Source: Lentzea terrae
GTDB taxonomy: Bacteria; Actinomycetota; Actinomycetes; Mycobacteriales; Pseudonocardiaceae
DNA: 64,000 nucleotides
Direction of reading: 5' to 3'
NCBI RefSeq assembly: GCF_003265345.1
Contig: NZ_QFWW01000038.1
Span: 1-64,000, forward strand
A program made the translations under genes and the position numbers. The notes beneath the pieces are model-generated. The model made no database searches. It was not told the DNA's origin and worked only from the letters and a program-made list of their open reading frames with translations. Of this stretch, positions 42,095 to 50,672 are shown one piece after another; position 1 is the first letter of the stretch, and every line of letters begins with the position of its first letter.

Positions 42095-43468
42095 ATGCCG
42101 CAGTACAAGCAATTCCCCCTGCCCGACACGGCAGAGGGGCTGACCGAGGCCGAGATCCTCACCTGGCACGTCAAGCCGGGTGACACCGTCACGGTCAACC
42201 AGATCATCGTCGAGATCGAGACGGCCAAGGCGGCCGTCGAGCTGCCGTGCCCGTGGGCCGGTGTCGTGACCGAGCTGCTCGTCGAGCCCGGCCAGACCGT
42301 CGAGGTCGGCGTCCCGATCATCACGATCGACACCGACCCCGGTGGCGCGGCCGCGCCCGTTGCCCCCGCTCCTGCCGCGGCAGAGGCGAACGGCACCTCG
42401 TCCGGCAAGATCGGCGAGGAGATGCCGGGCGGGCGCATCGCGACGCTCGTCGGCTACGGCCCGAAGTCCGGTACGGCCAAGCGCCGGGCCCGCAAGGACA
42501 CCCCGGCTCCTGCTGCTCCGGCCGCTGCCGTGGTGGCTCCGCCTGCTCCTGCTCCCGTTGCGGCGCCTGCCGCACCGGCTCCGGTCCAGGCGCCCGGCGG
42601 GTACGTGCCGCTGGCCAAGCCGCCGGTGCGCAAGCTGGCCAAGGACCTCGGCGTCGACCTGTACGCGCTCACGGGCTCCGGCCCCGACGGCGTGATCACG
42701 CGTGAGGACGTCGAAAGCGCCGTCGCCGCACCTGCCGCTCCGTCTGCCCTGTCCTTTGTGGACAACGGCACGCGCGAGCGCCGGGTGCCGATCAAGGGCG
42801 TGCGCAAGGCGACCGCGCAGGCCATGGTCGACAGCGCGTTCACCGCGCCGCACGTCACCGAGTTCCTGACGGTCGACGTCACGCCGATGATGGAACTGCG
42901 CGCGAAGCTCAAGAACGCACCGGAGTTCCGCGGCGTGAAGCTGACGCCGCTCGCGTTCTGCGCCAAGGCCGTCATCCTCGCCGCCCGCCGCACGCCCGAC
43001 GTCAACGCGACGTGGGACAGCGCGGCGAACGAGATCGTCTACAAGGACTACGTCCACCTGGGCATCGCGGCCGCCACGCCGCGCGGCCTGGTGGTGCCGA
43101 AGGTCCGCGACGCCGACCGGATGTCGTTGAAGGAACTGGCGGTCGCCCTCGACGAGCTCGCGACCGTCGCCAGGGACGGCAAGACCGCACCTGCCGACAT
43201 GATGAACGGCACCATCACGATCACCAACGTCGGTGTCTTCGGCGTCGACACCGGCACGCCGATCCTCAACCCCGGTGAGTCCGCGATCCTCGCCCTCGGC
43301 GCGATCCGCGACATGCCGTGGGTGGTCGACGGCGAGATCAAGATCCGCAAGATCTGCCAGCTCGCGCTGTCGTTCGACCACCGCGTGGTCGACGGCCAGC
43401 AGGGCTCGCAGTTCCTGGCGGACGTCGGTGCGCTGCTGGCCGAGCCCGGCATCGCGATGACCTACTGA
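42095..43468 (+). CDS. 2-oxoacid dehydrogenase E2 (dihydrolipoyl acyltransferase)
   Basis: The 457-residue E2 has a single lipoyl domain (residues 3-80, lipoyl Lys45 in ETAKA), an Ala/Pro linker, a peripheral subunit-binding domain (about 168-205, PPVRKLAKDLGVDL and GPDGVITREDV), a second linker and the catalytic domain (about 225-457) with the active-site SFDHRVVDG. ATG 42095 follows AAGGGGAACAACGGAA. The E3 gene is not in the window, so the complex must use a shared lipoamide dehydrogenase from elsewhere. Confidence 0.96.
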   Translation: MPQYKQFPLPDTAEGLTEAEILTWHVKPGDTVTVNQIIVEIETAKAAVELPCPWAGVVTELLVEPGQTVEVGVPIITIDTDPGGAAAPVAPAPAAAEANGTSSGKIGEEMPGGRIATLVGYGPKSGTAKRRARKDTPAPAAPAAAVVAPPAPAPVAAPAAPAPVQAPGGYVPLAKPPVRKLAKDLGVDLYALTGSGPDGVITREDVESAVAAPAAPSALSFVDNGTRERRVPIKGVRKATAQAMVDSAFTAPHVTEFLTVDVTPMMELRAKLKNAPEFRGVKLTPLAFCAKAVILAARRTPDVNATWDSAANEIVYKDYVHLGIAAATPRGLVVPKVRDADRMSLKELAVALDELATVARDGKTAPADMMNGTITITNVGVFGVDTGTPILNPGESAILALGAIRDMPWVVDGEIKIRKICQLALSFDHRVVDGQQGSQFLADVGALLAEPGIAMTY

Positions 43469-44757
43469 GATTCGGTCGACGTGGTGAGGAGTCTTGCGGG
43501 CTCCTCACCACGAATCTTCAGCCACGTCGGGGCATCCTCGTAGACGTACACGCTTCCGCCTGTGAACGTGTTGTCCCGCAGCCACACGAACTGGTGCTCG
43601 GGATCGAGAGGCAGCAACATGACGTCGCTTCCCGTCAGTTCGCACCCCTCGATGAAGAGGTAGCCGAGCGAACCGCGTTCGTCGGTCGCGCCCAGCACGT
43701 CGGTGAAGTTCAGGGTGCTGTCGACCAGTGTCGAGTGCTCGATCCGCACTGCTGCGGTGTCCACGCGCATGTTCTCGGCGTCCAGGTCGGAGAGCGTGAA
43801 GGTGCAGCGGTAGAAGTACATCCGCCTGCTGCGCAGTTCGCTACCGCGCAGGTCGAGCCTCGTCCGCTCGAACGTGCAACCAACGAACTCCGGTGGGTCT
43901 CCGTTGAAGAGCGCATCGCGGAAGCTCACGTTGGTCTTGATGAACCTGGTGCCGTGACAGCTCAGCACGTTGTGAAACGCCGTGCGTTCGAACGACGTGT
44001 GGTCCCCGGTGAACTCGGCACCATCGAAGATCACCTCGCCTTCGAACGTGCGCTCGCTGAAGTCGGCCTCGTCGAATTTCAGGCCGCTGAAGTCGAAGTT
44101 CAGCGGTGACCACGGGCCTGGTCGCAGATGCGTGCCGAGCCGTTCGCGCAGCGCTCGGAAGATCTTGCTGGTCACTTCCGAGTCGTTGTCGTCCTTGGGC
44201 AGTTTCAGGTGGTCGATCAAGGTGTCCACGCACATCTGCCGCTGGGCTTCCCAGTCGTCGGCGAGCCCGGCCATCGCGGCGACCCCGGCGATGCGCAGGC
44301 CGGCCTGATCTCCGTTGAGCAACTCGGTGGCGACCTTGAAGCGTTCGTTGAACAGCTTGGTGCGCTCGCGTTCCTCCTGGTTGAGCGAGTGCACGTGGGC
44401 TGCCTCGGTGACGCGCTGCTTGCGGTAGTTCACCGCCAGCGCGACCACACCCCCGAACCCGGCCACGACGGCCAGCCCGATCTTGAGCAGGTCGAGCATC
44501 TCGGTCGTGCTGAACGCCGCCTGCTTCGGCAGCTTCGGCCAGCCCAGCAACCACAGCAGTCCGCCGCCGGCCACCGCGGCCACGAGTGCGGCGATCAGCA
44601 GCCAGCCGACGATCGACATCCACACCGGGACCTGGGCGTCGTTGCTGCTGGTTCGCCGTTGTCGGCGAGACGGCAGGCCGATGCGCCGGAGGAGCAACAA
44701 CAGCCACACCACGGCCAGCGCCCCCGCAGCCACGTGTTGCCAGGTGATCCAACCCAC
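43462..44757 (-). CDS. Pentapeptide-repeat membrane protein
   Basis: The 431-residue protein has three N-terminal membrane helices (about 8-24, 47-70, 86-106), a helical segment with RERTKLFNERFKVATELL and a pentapeptide-repeat part (about 215-420: NFDFSGLKFDEADFSERTFEGE, shown in part, RLDLRGSELRSRRMYF, LSDLDAENM). The domain order resembles widespread actinobacterial proteins of unknown role. It is convergent with, and overlaps by 7 nt, the E2 gene. A larger beta-helix membrane protein lies at 28422-30530. Confidence 0.75.
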   Translation of the reverse strand: MGWITWQHVAAGALAVVWLLLLLRRIGLPSRRQRRTSSNDAQVPVWMSIVGWLLIAALVAAVAGGGLLWLLGWPKLPKQAAFSTTEMLDLLKIGLAVVAGFGGVVALAVNYRKQRVTEAAHVHSLNQEERERTKLFNERFKVATELLNGDQAGLRIAGVAAMAGLADDWEAQRQMCVDTLIDHLKLPKDDNDSEVTSKIFRALRERLGTHLRPGPWSPLNFDFSGLKFDEADFSERTFEGEVIFDGAEFTGDHTSFERTAFHNVLSCHGTRFIKTNVSFRDALFNGDPPEFVGCTFERTRLDLRGSELRSRRMYFYRCTFTLSDLDAENMRVDTAAVRIEHSTLVDSTLNFTDVLGATDERGSLGYLFIEGCELTGSDVMLLPLDPEHQFVWLRDNTFTGGSVYVYEDAPTWLKIRGEEPARLLTTSTESQ

Positions 44758-44841
44758 GCAGGTGATCGTGCCCTACCGAGAACCGCGGTATGTGCGGGAC
44801 CGCCGATGTCGATCCGCGGCCGCCTGGTTCGACGCCTGGGT

Positions 44842-46341
44842 ATGAACAAGCGACTGTCTCTGTTGATCGCCGCGGCCCTGCTGGCGAGTCCGGTGGGTGT
44901 GGCGCACGCGTCCGAACCCGGTCTCGTGCGCACCGACTCCGGTCCCGTGCGCGGCACCGTTCTCGCTGATCACCAGCTCTATCAAGGAATTCCGTACGCG
45001 GCGCCGCCGGTGGGCGAGCTCAGGTGGCGTTCACCGCGGCCCGTCACCCCGTGGACCACGCCACGTGATGCCACCAAGCCCGGCTCTGCCTGCGCTCAGG
45101 CAGCGGGCGCCGGCCAGCCGAGCAGCACCGAGGACTGCCTGTACCTCAACGTCACCACGCCGTCGCGGCACGGGCGCAAGCCGGTCATGGTGTACATCCA
45201 CGGCGGCGGCAACAGCTACCTGTCCGGCTCCGGGTTCGGTACCGGACGCCTTGCCGTGCAGGGCGATGTCGTGGTCGTGACGATCAACTACCGGCTCGGC
45301 TTCTTCGGGTTCTTCGGGCATCCGGACCTGCCGGACTCGGGTGCGTACGGCATCGAGGACCAGCAGGCGGCCCTGAGGTGGGTGCAGCGCAACGCCGCCG
45401 CGTTCGGTGGAGATCCACGCAACGTCACCGTTTTCGGCGAGTCCGGCGGTGCGTTCGACGTGTGTGCGCACGTGACGTCGCCGCGGTCGCGTGGGCTGTT
45501 CCAGAAGGCCATCGCGCAGAGCGGCGGCTGCTCCACGACGTGGGGTGCCAACGGCGTGATCCACGGCAAGCCCGCCGGTGCTCCGTGGATCACCAAGGAT
45601 GCGGCCGCGACCGACGCGCGCAAGATCTCGACTCAGCTCGGTTGTGGGAACGTCGCGTGCCTGCGTTCGTTGCCCGCCACGGCTTTCACCGCCGTCGACC
45701 GCGGCGCCACGCCGGTCGTGACCGGCAACAGCGTGCTGCCGGTGAATCCCGTGGAGGCACTCGAGTCCGGACGTTTCAACCGCGTGCCGGTGATCTGGGG
45801 CAACACCCGGGACGAGGGCAGGCTGACGTCCGCGACCGTGCCGGAACCGTTCGACTACCAGGGTTTGCTGGAGCAGGCGTACGGCACGGAGAAGGCTGCC
45901 AAGATCGCTGCCGAGTACCCGGCGGGCGAGTCTGCACGGCTGGCGTACGGCGCTGTGCTCACCGACGGCGTGTGGGCGTGCAACCAACTCGCCGATGATC
46001 GGCTGCTCTCGCGCTACACGCCGACGTACGGCTACGAGTTCGCCGACCGCACCGCGCCCGTCGGGTGGTTCAAGGACATCCTGCCCGAGGGCTTCCCGGC
46101 CGGCGCCGCGCACTCGTTGGAGCTCGCCTACTTCTTCGACATCCCGACCTTCGAACTCAACCCGGCCCAGCAGCGGCTCGCGGCCACGATGATCCGCGAC
46201 TGGACGACGTTCGCCCGCACCGGCAAGCCCGGCTGGGCGCGCTTCGCCAGCGGCAACATCCAGGAGTACGCGCTGGACCGCGTCGGCCAGATCAATGCCC
46301 TGACCAGGCACAACTGTGGTTTCTGGAACTCGATCGGTTAA
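44842..46341 (+). CDS. Secreted type-B carboxylesterase
   Basis: The 499-residue precursor has a signal peptide (residues 1-23, ending VAHA) and the carboxylesterase triad: nucleophile Ser in FGESGGAF, acidic residue in GNTRDEGRL, and His in AAHSLELAYFF. The oxyanion-hole HGGGNSYLSG, GIEDQQAALRWV and the early EDCLYLNV are also present. It hydrolyses short-chain esters, or similar bonds, outside the cell. An in-frame ATG 12 codons upstream (44806) is possible. The MerR gene follows 44 nt later. Confidence 0.92.
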   Translation: MNKRLSLLIAAALLASPVGVAHASEPGLVRTDSGPVRGTVLADHQLYQGIPYAAPPVGELRWRSPRPVTPWTTPRDATKPGSACAQAAGAGQPSSTEDCLYLNVTTPSRHGRKPVMVYIHGGGNSYLSGSGFGTGRLAVQGDVVVVTINYRLGFFGFFGHPDLPDSGAYGIEDQQAALRWVQRNAAAFGGDPRNVTVFGESGGAFDVCAHVTSPRSRGLFQKAIAQSGGCSTTWGANGVIHGKPAGAPWITKDAAATDARKISTQLGCGNVACLRSLPATAFTAVDRGATPVVTGNSVLPVNPVEALESGRFNRVPVIWGNTRDEGRLTSATVPEPFDYQGLLEQAYGTEKAAKIAAEYPAGESARLAYGAVLTDGVWACNQLADDRLLSRYTPTYGYEFADRTAPVGWFKDILPEGFPAGAAHSLELAYFFDIPTFELNPAQQRLAATMIRDWTTFARTGKPGWARFASGNIQEYALDRVGQINALTRHNCGFWNSIG

Positions 46342-46347
46342 TCGGGT

Positions 46348-46378
46348 TTGACTCTCCAGTCGCTGGAGGGTTCAGAGT
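46348..46378 (+). promoter_or_regulatory. MerR-type promoter with 19-bp spacer
   Basis: A -35 TTGACT (46348-46353) and a -10 CAGAGT (46373-46378) are 19 bp apart, the overlong spacing typical of MerR-controlled promoters. The spacer holds a perfect dyad CTCCAG-TCG-CTGGAG (46354-46368). The GTG start at 46386 lies at about the expected transcription start, so the mRNA is probably leaderless. This supports autoregulation of the downstream MerR gene. Confidence 0.82.
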
Positions 46379-46385
46379 TGTCCCC

Positions 46386-47306
46386 GTGACGCGCTACCAG
46401 ATCGGCGAGCTGGCCAAGATGACCGGCCTCACCGTCCGAACGATCCGGTTCTACTCCGACCAGGGCCTCATCCCGCCCACTGCCAGAACGGTCGGCGGCT
46501 ACCGGACGTACGACGGTGAGGCGGTCGCGAAGCTCAAGCTCGTCCGCACATTGCGGGATCTGGGTGTCGACCTGCCGACCGCCGGGCGGATTCTCGCCCG
46601 CGAGGTGACGGTGACCGACGTGGCGCGGGCCCATGCAGACGCGATCGACGCGCAGATGAAGACGTTGCGGCTCCGCCGTGCCGTCTTGCGCGCGGTCGCA
46701 AAGGGAGGGGAGATGGAACTGATGAACGAGTTGGCACGCATGACGGACGAGGAGCGCCAGCGCATCCTCGACGACTTCTTCGAGGAGGTGTTCGGGCCGT
46801 ACGAGCTGGATCCGCAGTTCGAGCAGCACATGCGGTCCGTGCGGGTCGAGCTGCCGGACGACCCGACGACCGAGCAGCTGGAGGCGTGGGTCGAGCTCGC
46901 GAAACTCGTGCAGGACCAGGACTTCCGCGCGTCGGTCAAGCGGATGTCCCAGCAGCACGAGGAAAAGCGCCGTGGCGGCGAGGACATGAGCCCGCCGCAG
47001 GGTGACCAGATGGCGGCGTTCAACTTCGCGATCGACCAGGCCCGTGCGGCACTGGAAGCCGGCATCGCGCCGGAGTCCGAGGAAGCTCGCGAGGTCGTGA
47101 ACCGCGTGAACGCCAACTGGGCGGAGGCGCTGAACCTGCCGAACGACGAACGGCTCGTCGAGCGGTTGCGAGAGCTCTCCGACTTCGCGGATCCGCGGGC
47201 CGAGCGCTACTGGGTGCTGATCGCGAAGATCAACGGGTGGCCCGCCATGCCGGACCACTCCCGTGAGCGCGCCTGGCTGCGCGAGGCCGGTCAGCCGTTC
47301 GGCTGA
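46386..47306 (+). CDS. MerR-family transcriptional activator with long C-terminal domain
   Basis: The 306-residue protein has the MerR winged helix at its start (YQIGELAKMTGLTVRTIRFY, SDQGLIPPTARTVGGYRTY), a coiled dimerisation helix (about 75-110) and a C-terminal helical domain of nearly 190 residues rich in acidic residues and Arg. This domain resembles TipAL-type effector regions in length only. GTG 46386 directly follows a classical MerR promoter. It probably senses a small compound. Target genes beyond itself are not clear. Confidence 0.9.
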   Translation: MTRYQIGELAKMTGLTVRTIRFYSDQGLIPPTARTVGGYRTYDGEAVAKLKLVRTLRDLGVDLPTAGRILAREVTVTDVARAHADAIDAQMKTLRLRRAVLRAVAKGGEMELMNELARMTDEERQRILDDFFEEVFGPYELDPQFEQHMRSVRVELPDDPTTEQLEAWVELAKLVQDQDFRASVKRMSQQHEEKRRGGEDMSPPQGDQMAAFNFAIDQARAALEAGIAPESEEAREVVNRVNANWAEALNLPNDERLVERLRELSDFADPRAERYWVLIAKINGWPAMPDHSRERAWLREAGQPFG

Positions 47307-47381
47307 GTCGCCGGTGTCGCCTGCGTCACTGCGGGAACCAGCTGGGCGCCCAGCTCGTTCCTGTGGCAACGAAGGGGGATC

Positions 47382-47711
47382 ATGATGTCCGGTCTGTTCG
47401 AAGTGCTCGGTGGCGCGCTCGCGGAGGCCTTCGGGCCGAGCGGCGAGGACAACTCGCGCGGCGACGGCGACGTCTTCCTGGACGGCCGCTGGCAGGAGGG
47501 CGAACTGTTCTTCGGCCCCTCGAAGATCATCTGGGACGAGCGGATCGTCTTCAGCCCCGAGGAAGGCCGGGTCGAGCAGATCGTCGACCAGGACCCGCCG
47601 CACCCGAACTTCGTCGTGCTGCACTTCCGCCGCGCCGACGACGTCGTGCTGCTCGCCGTGCACCACCGCGAGCTCAAGCGCGTGGCGACGATCCTGCCGC
47701 TGCCTGCCTGA
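47382..47711 (+). CDS. Small conserved-looking protein of unknown function
   Basis: A 109-residue acidic protein with beta-strand-like stretches (ELFFGPSKIIWDERIVF, HPNFVVLHFRRADDVVLLA, LKRVATILPLPA) and no signal peptide or membrane helix. GAAGGGGGATC lies directly before ATG 47382 (a second ATG follows). It follows the MerR gene and could be in its transcription unit. Its 3' end overlaps the convergent membrane protein gene by 38 nt. No family was recognised. Confidence 0.65.
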   Translation: MMSGLFEVLGGALAEAFGPSGEDNSRGDGDVFLDGRWQEGELFFGPSKIIWDERIVFSPEEGRVEQIVDQDPPHPNFVVLHFRRADDVVLLAVHHRELKRVATILPLPA

Positions 47712-48174
47712 TCGCACCCAGCGCGAGCGCGCCGGCCGCGACAGCCATCGCTCCGGCGCAGAACATCCGCTGGTTCGCGGCCTGCGCTCGCACGTACTGC
47801 TCCTCGGTCAGCACCCGCACGACCTTGCGCTGCGTCGAGGTGTACTGCCCGTTCTCGTGCTTGAGGTTGCCGGCCGTGGCACCGCTCGCCAGCGTGACCA
47901 GCGCGATGATCCACCCGCCGTAGAACGCGACGGCGACCAGCACGACCGCCCAGGCCGGCAAGCCCGACTTGAGGTGCCCGAACAACTCCTTGAGCCCGCT
48001 GACCCGCAGTCCGCGCACCTTGCTGATCGTCAGCACCAGCACCGCGATCGTCAACGCGCACGCGACGATGGTCATCCACATCGGCAAGAGCGGCGCGCCG
48101 GGCAAAACCGTCGACACCACCACGAGCGCGTCGACGACGGCGATCCCTGCCGCGGCCCGCTGCAACTGCTTCAT
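47674..48174 (-). CDS. Small multi-span membrane protein
   Basis: The 166-residue protein starts at ATG 48174 and has about four hydrophobic segments (residues 9-27, 33-52, 70-95, 133-155). A cytosolic segment (GNLKHENGQYTSTQRKVVRVL) carries the charges. No known domain is recognised. It overlaps the acidic small gene tail to tail and is followed upstream by the SNase-like gene, from which it is separated by 97 bp. Confidence 0.65.
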   Translation of the reverse strand: MKQLQRAAAGIAVVDALVVVSTVLPGAPLLPMWMTIVACALTIAVLVLTISKVRGLRVSGLKELFGHLKSGLPAWAVVLVAVAFYGGWIIALVTLASGATAGNLKHENGQYTSTQRKVVRVLTEEQYVRAQAANQRMFCAGAMAVAAGALALGAIRQAAAGSSPRA

Positions 48175-48271
48175 GGCTCGGCAGGATATGTCCAACCAGG
48201 ACCTTTACCGGGCCATAACCGCAAACCGAGAGGTTGGTGGCGGCCCGCCGGCGCAGGGGAACGGCGGGCCA

Positions 48272-49000
48272 CTACCTCAGTCCCTTGACGACGTTCCGCA
48301 GCTCGGCCTCCTTGCGGTACAACGTCGGCACCGCCTTGGTGACCTTCGCGAGCAACACCGTCTGCTCCACCGGCGCCACCGCGTCCCACGTCAGCCCACC
48401 GGGCTTGGCCAGTTGGTCCACCAGCGCGATCGCTGTCTTGGCCGTGTCCGCCGCAACCGTCAACTCGGTCTTGGTCGCCTTCAACGGCTGCGCTTCAACG
48501 ACCGCCGCAGCCTCCGTGATCGCCTTGACCTGTCCGGCCAACGTGCACGGCACCTCAGGCGAATGCAGCCCGCTCTTCCGTTGGGCGGCCGCGTGGTTCG
48601 CCACCTTCGCCTGGTCGAGGAACCGCGTCCCGTTGACCGTCGGCACGGCCAGCCCGTCCGCGATGAGCGCGGCGTTGACCAGCCGTCCGTCCTGTGTGGA
48701 CAACGCGGCGAACTGCCCTTCCCTGACGACGGTCACGGCCGTCCCCTCCGGCAGCAGCTCGCGCAACCGCTTCCGTGACTCCTCGTGCAAACACTCGTCC
48801 GCAGCAGGCGCATCAACGTTGACAAGCTTGATCTGCGTGACGCGATCACCCTCGCGCACCTCGACCGTCTCGCTGTCGACCACGCGCACAACATGGCTGA
48901 CCACCACCACCCGCGGCCGGTCCACAACCGTCACGACGTACGCGCTGCCCGCGGCACCGGCCAGCACCGCAGCGGCCATGACGTACACATTCGGGAGCAT
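48272..49000 (-). CDS. SNase-like (thermonuclease fold) exported protein
   Basis: The 242-residue protein has an N-terminal signal-anchor (residues 3-26) and a staphylococcal-nuclease-like OB fold: HVVRVVDSETVEVREGDRV, IKLVNVDAPAADECLHEES, LLPEGTAVTVV and GRLVNAALIADGLAVP. Canonical SNases have an Arg before the LxGID segment and a Glu in DAPE; here Lys and Ala take those places, so catalysis is doubtful. A helical C-terminal extension follows. I used ATG 49000 rather than the ATG 5 codons upstream. Confidence 0.72.
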   Translation of the reverse strand: MLPNVYVMAAAVLAGAAGSAYVVTVVDRPRVVVVSHVVRVVDSETVEVREGDRVTQIKLVNVDAPAADECLHEESRKRLRELLPEGTAVTVVREGQFAALSTQDGRLVNAALIADGLAVPTVNGTRFLDQAKVANHAAAQRKSGLHSPEVPCTLAGQVKAITEAAAVVEAQPLKATKTELTVAADTAKTAIALVDQLAKPGGLTWDAVAPVEQTVLLAKVTKAVPTLYRKEAELRNVVKGLR

Positions 49001-49124
49001 CTCGATCCCCCCCAACGCCGACCTACTGGGCTGATCGGAGTAGTGAGACGCGGCGTTACTCCACGCGTTCGCAGATTTACCGTCGGCTAACCGGATGCTT
49101 GCCGCGACCGTCCAAGGTCAGGAC

Positions 49125-49535
49125 GTGCTGATCAAACTGGGAATCGCGACGACCGGCCTGGCCCTGCTCCTCGGGGGCGCCGCACAGGCGGTAGTAGAAC
49201 CGCCGGTGATCATCAAGCCGCCGAACTGCCAGAGCGCGGTGCAGATCGGCAAGACCGGCTTCGTGAAGCGCGGCGACACGCAGCTCGCCACCATCAAGCA
49301 GTGGGAAGGCTGCGGCGGCAAGTTCGGCCACGTCCGCGTGCACGCCGACACGCCGTTCCGCGCGTCGGTCAGGCTGAGTGCGGACGGCACGTCCACCACG
49401 CCGGAGCAGGGTGCGACGAACCAGCGCGACGTGTGGACGTTCAGCAAGGTGCTGAACGACAAGTGCTCGGCCGCCGTCGCCACCGTGCAGGTCGGCCAGA
49501 TGGGCGTGACCGGGCGGAGCGGCTTGTCCTGCTGA
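49125..49535 (+). CDS. Small secreted protein of unknown function
   Basis: The 136-residue precursor starts at GTG 49125 after AAGGTCAGGA, with a signal peptide (LIKLGIATTGLALLLGGAAQA). The mature part has five Cys (NCQS, EGCGG, DKCSA and a C-terminal SC), likely making disulfides, and beta-rich sequence. A longer in-frame start at 49095 lacks a ribosome site. It is ended by a strong hairpin. No family was recognised. Confidence 0.65.
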   Translation: MLIKLGIATTGLALLLGGAAQAVVEPPVIIKPPNCQSAVQIGKTGFVKRGDTQLATIKQWEGCGGKFGHVRVHADTPFRASVRLSADGTSTTPEQGATNQRDVWTFSKVLNDKCSAAVATVQVGQMGVTGRSGLSC

Positions 49536-49541
49536 GCGAAA

Positions 49542-49569
49542 GAGCGGGCGGCCGGCAGGCCGCTCGCTC
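49542..49569 (+). terminator. Hairpin terminator of the secreted-protein gene
   Basis: A 12-bp stem (49542-49553 with 49558-49569, GAGCGGGCGGCC against GGCCGCTCGCTC, one G-T pair) with a 4-nt loop lies 6 nt past the stop. There is no T-run, as is usual in high-GC genomes. The rest of the gap to 49803 shows no gene. Confidence 0.65.
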
Positions 49570-49803
49570 ACGTCACTGGCCATGCGCCCTGTTACGCAGC
49601 GTGGCTCTCGGCCGACGTGGCCTTGGCCTGCGCAGAGCTGCCCCGCCTATCGGCTGGAGTGGCTTCGATCTGCCGCCGCGTTCCTGAACGACCGCTCAGC
49701 GGCATAGCGGCGGGTTGCCCCTGCAAACCATTGGTGAATCGACTTGCTCCGTTGATGTACTGATCTGCCACCGTGAGTCTGCCGCGCGACGGAGGTAGCA
49801 GTT

Positions 49804-50559
49804 GTGACGGGTTATGACGCGCTTGCCGAGGTGTACGAGTGGCTCATCTCCGATGCGAAGCTGGCGCCGGCCGAGTTCGCTGCGTCGTTCGACGATGCCC
49901 TCAGTTTCCTGCCGTCGAACGCTCACGTCCTTGATTGTTCGTGCGGGACCGGACAGTTGGCGGTTGGCCTCGCCGGTCGTGGCATGCAGGTTGTCGCAAC
50001 TGACGCCAGCGAGGCGATGGTTCGTCGGACTGCGGAGCTGTCCGAGGAGTTCGGGGCATCCGTCCGGGCCGTGCGGGCGAGCTGGGAAGAGTTGCCTGAC
50101 CATTTCGAGGACGGCACGTTCGACATGGTGTTCTGCGTTGGCAACTCGCTTCACCATGCCGCGGGCGCGACAGGCAGGGGTGCTGCTCTGGAGTCGATGT
50201 CACGGCTCTTGCGCCGTGGCGGGCGCTTGGTGCTCACCTCCCGCACGTGGGAACTCGTGAGGGCCAGAGGTTCCCGGCTGGACATCAGTGACCGACTCGT
50301 CCGCCGGAACGGTCGCGATGCCGTCGTGGTCTACCGCTGGGAGATCGCGCCGCGTTGGGAGGAGGAGCACCACATCGAGATTGCGATCGCCCAGGTTGAT
50401 GCGACTGGGTTGGTTCTTGTCCGCTCGGAACTGCTGTCCTGCTGGCCCTACCGGTACGAGGAACTCGAAGCCGAGCTGCACCGGGTCGGACTTCGGACGG
50501 AAGTGAGCACGTTCGATCTTGAGGCCGAGAACTACATGGTGGTGGCGAGCAAGGTGTAG
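49804..50559 (+). CDS. Class I SAM-dependent methyltransferase
   Basis: The 251-residue protein has the Rossmann motif I LDCSCGTGQLAVGLA, the acidic post-I residue in ATDAS, motif II/III DMVFCVGNSLHH and post motif GGRLVLTSRTWE. GTG 49804 follows GGAGGTAGCAG. The substrate is unknown; the SLHH segment and the all-beta C-terminus (ISDRLVRRNGRDAVVVYRWE) resemble small-molecule methyltransferases. It stands alone, between two hairpin terminators. Codon use is a little less GC-biased than that of its neighbours, a weak hint of later acquisition. Confidence 0.85.
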   Translation: MTGYDALAEVYEWLISDAKLAPAEFAASFDDALSFLPSNAHVLDCSCGTGQLAVGLAGRGMQVVATDASEAMVRRTAELSEEFGASVRAVRASWEELPDHFEDGTFDMVFCVGNSLHHAAGATGRGAALESMSRLLRRGGRLVLTSRTWELVRARGSRLDISDRLVRRNGRDAVVVYRWEIAPRWEEEHHIEIAIAQVDATGLVLVRSELLSCWPYRYEELEAELHRVGLRTEVSTFDLEAENYMVVASKV

Positions 50560-50602
50560 ACAACGGGCTCTCGGCCCCTGGCCGGACCGCGCGGCTCGCT
50601 GT

Positions 50603-50636
50603 GGACGGGGTCTTCAAGCCTCGCAAGACCCCGTCC
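50603..50636. terminator. Bidirectional terminator
   Basis: A perfect 12-bp stem GGACGGGGTCTT (50603-50614) with its complement (50625-50636) and 10-nt loop lies between the convergent methyltransferase and acyl-CoA dehydrogenase genes. Confidence 0.85.
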
Positions 50637-50672
50637 AGTCAGACGGCCTGAGGACGGCCTGAAGTGATCAAC

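Noticed and set aside
49696..50157. Minus-strand frame of 153 codons opposite the methyltransferase
   Set aside because: It is antisense to a gene with all methyltransferase motifs and has no features of its own.
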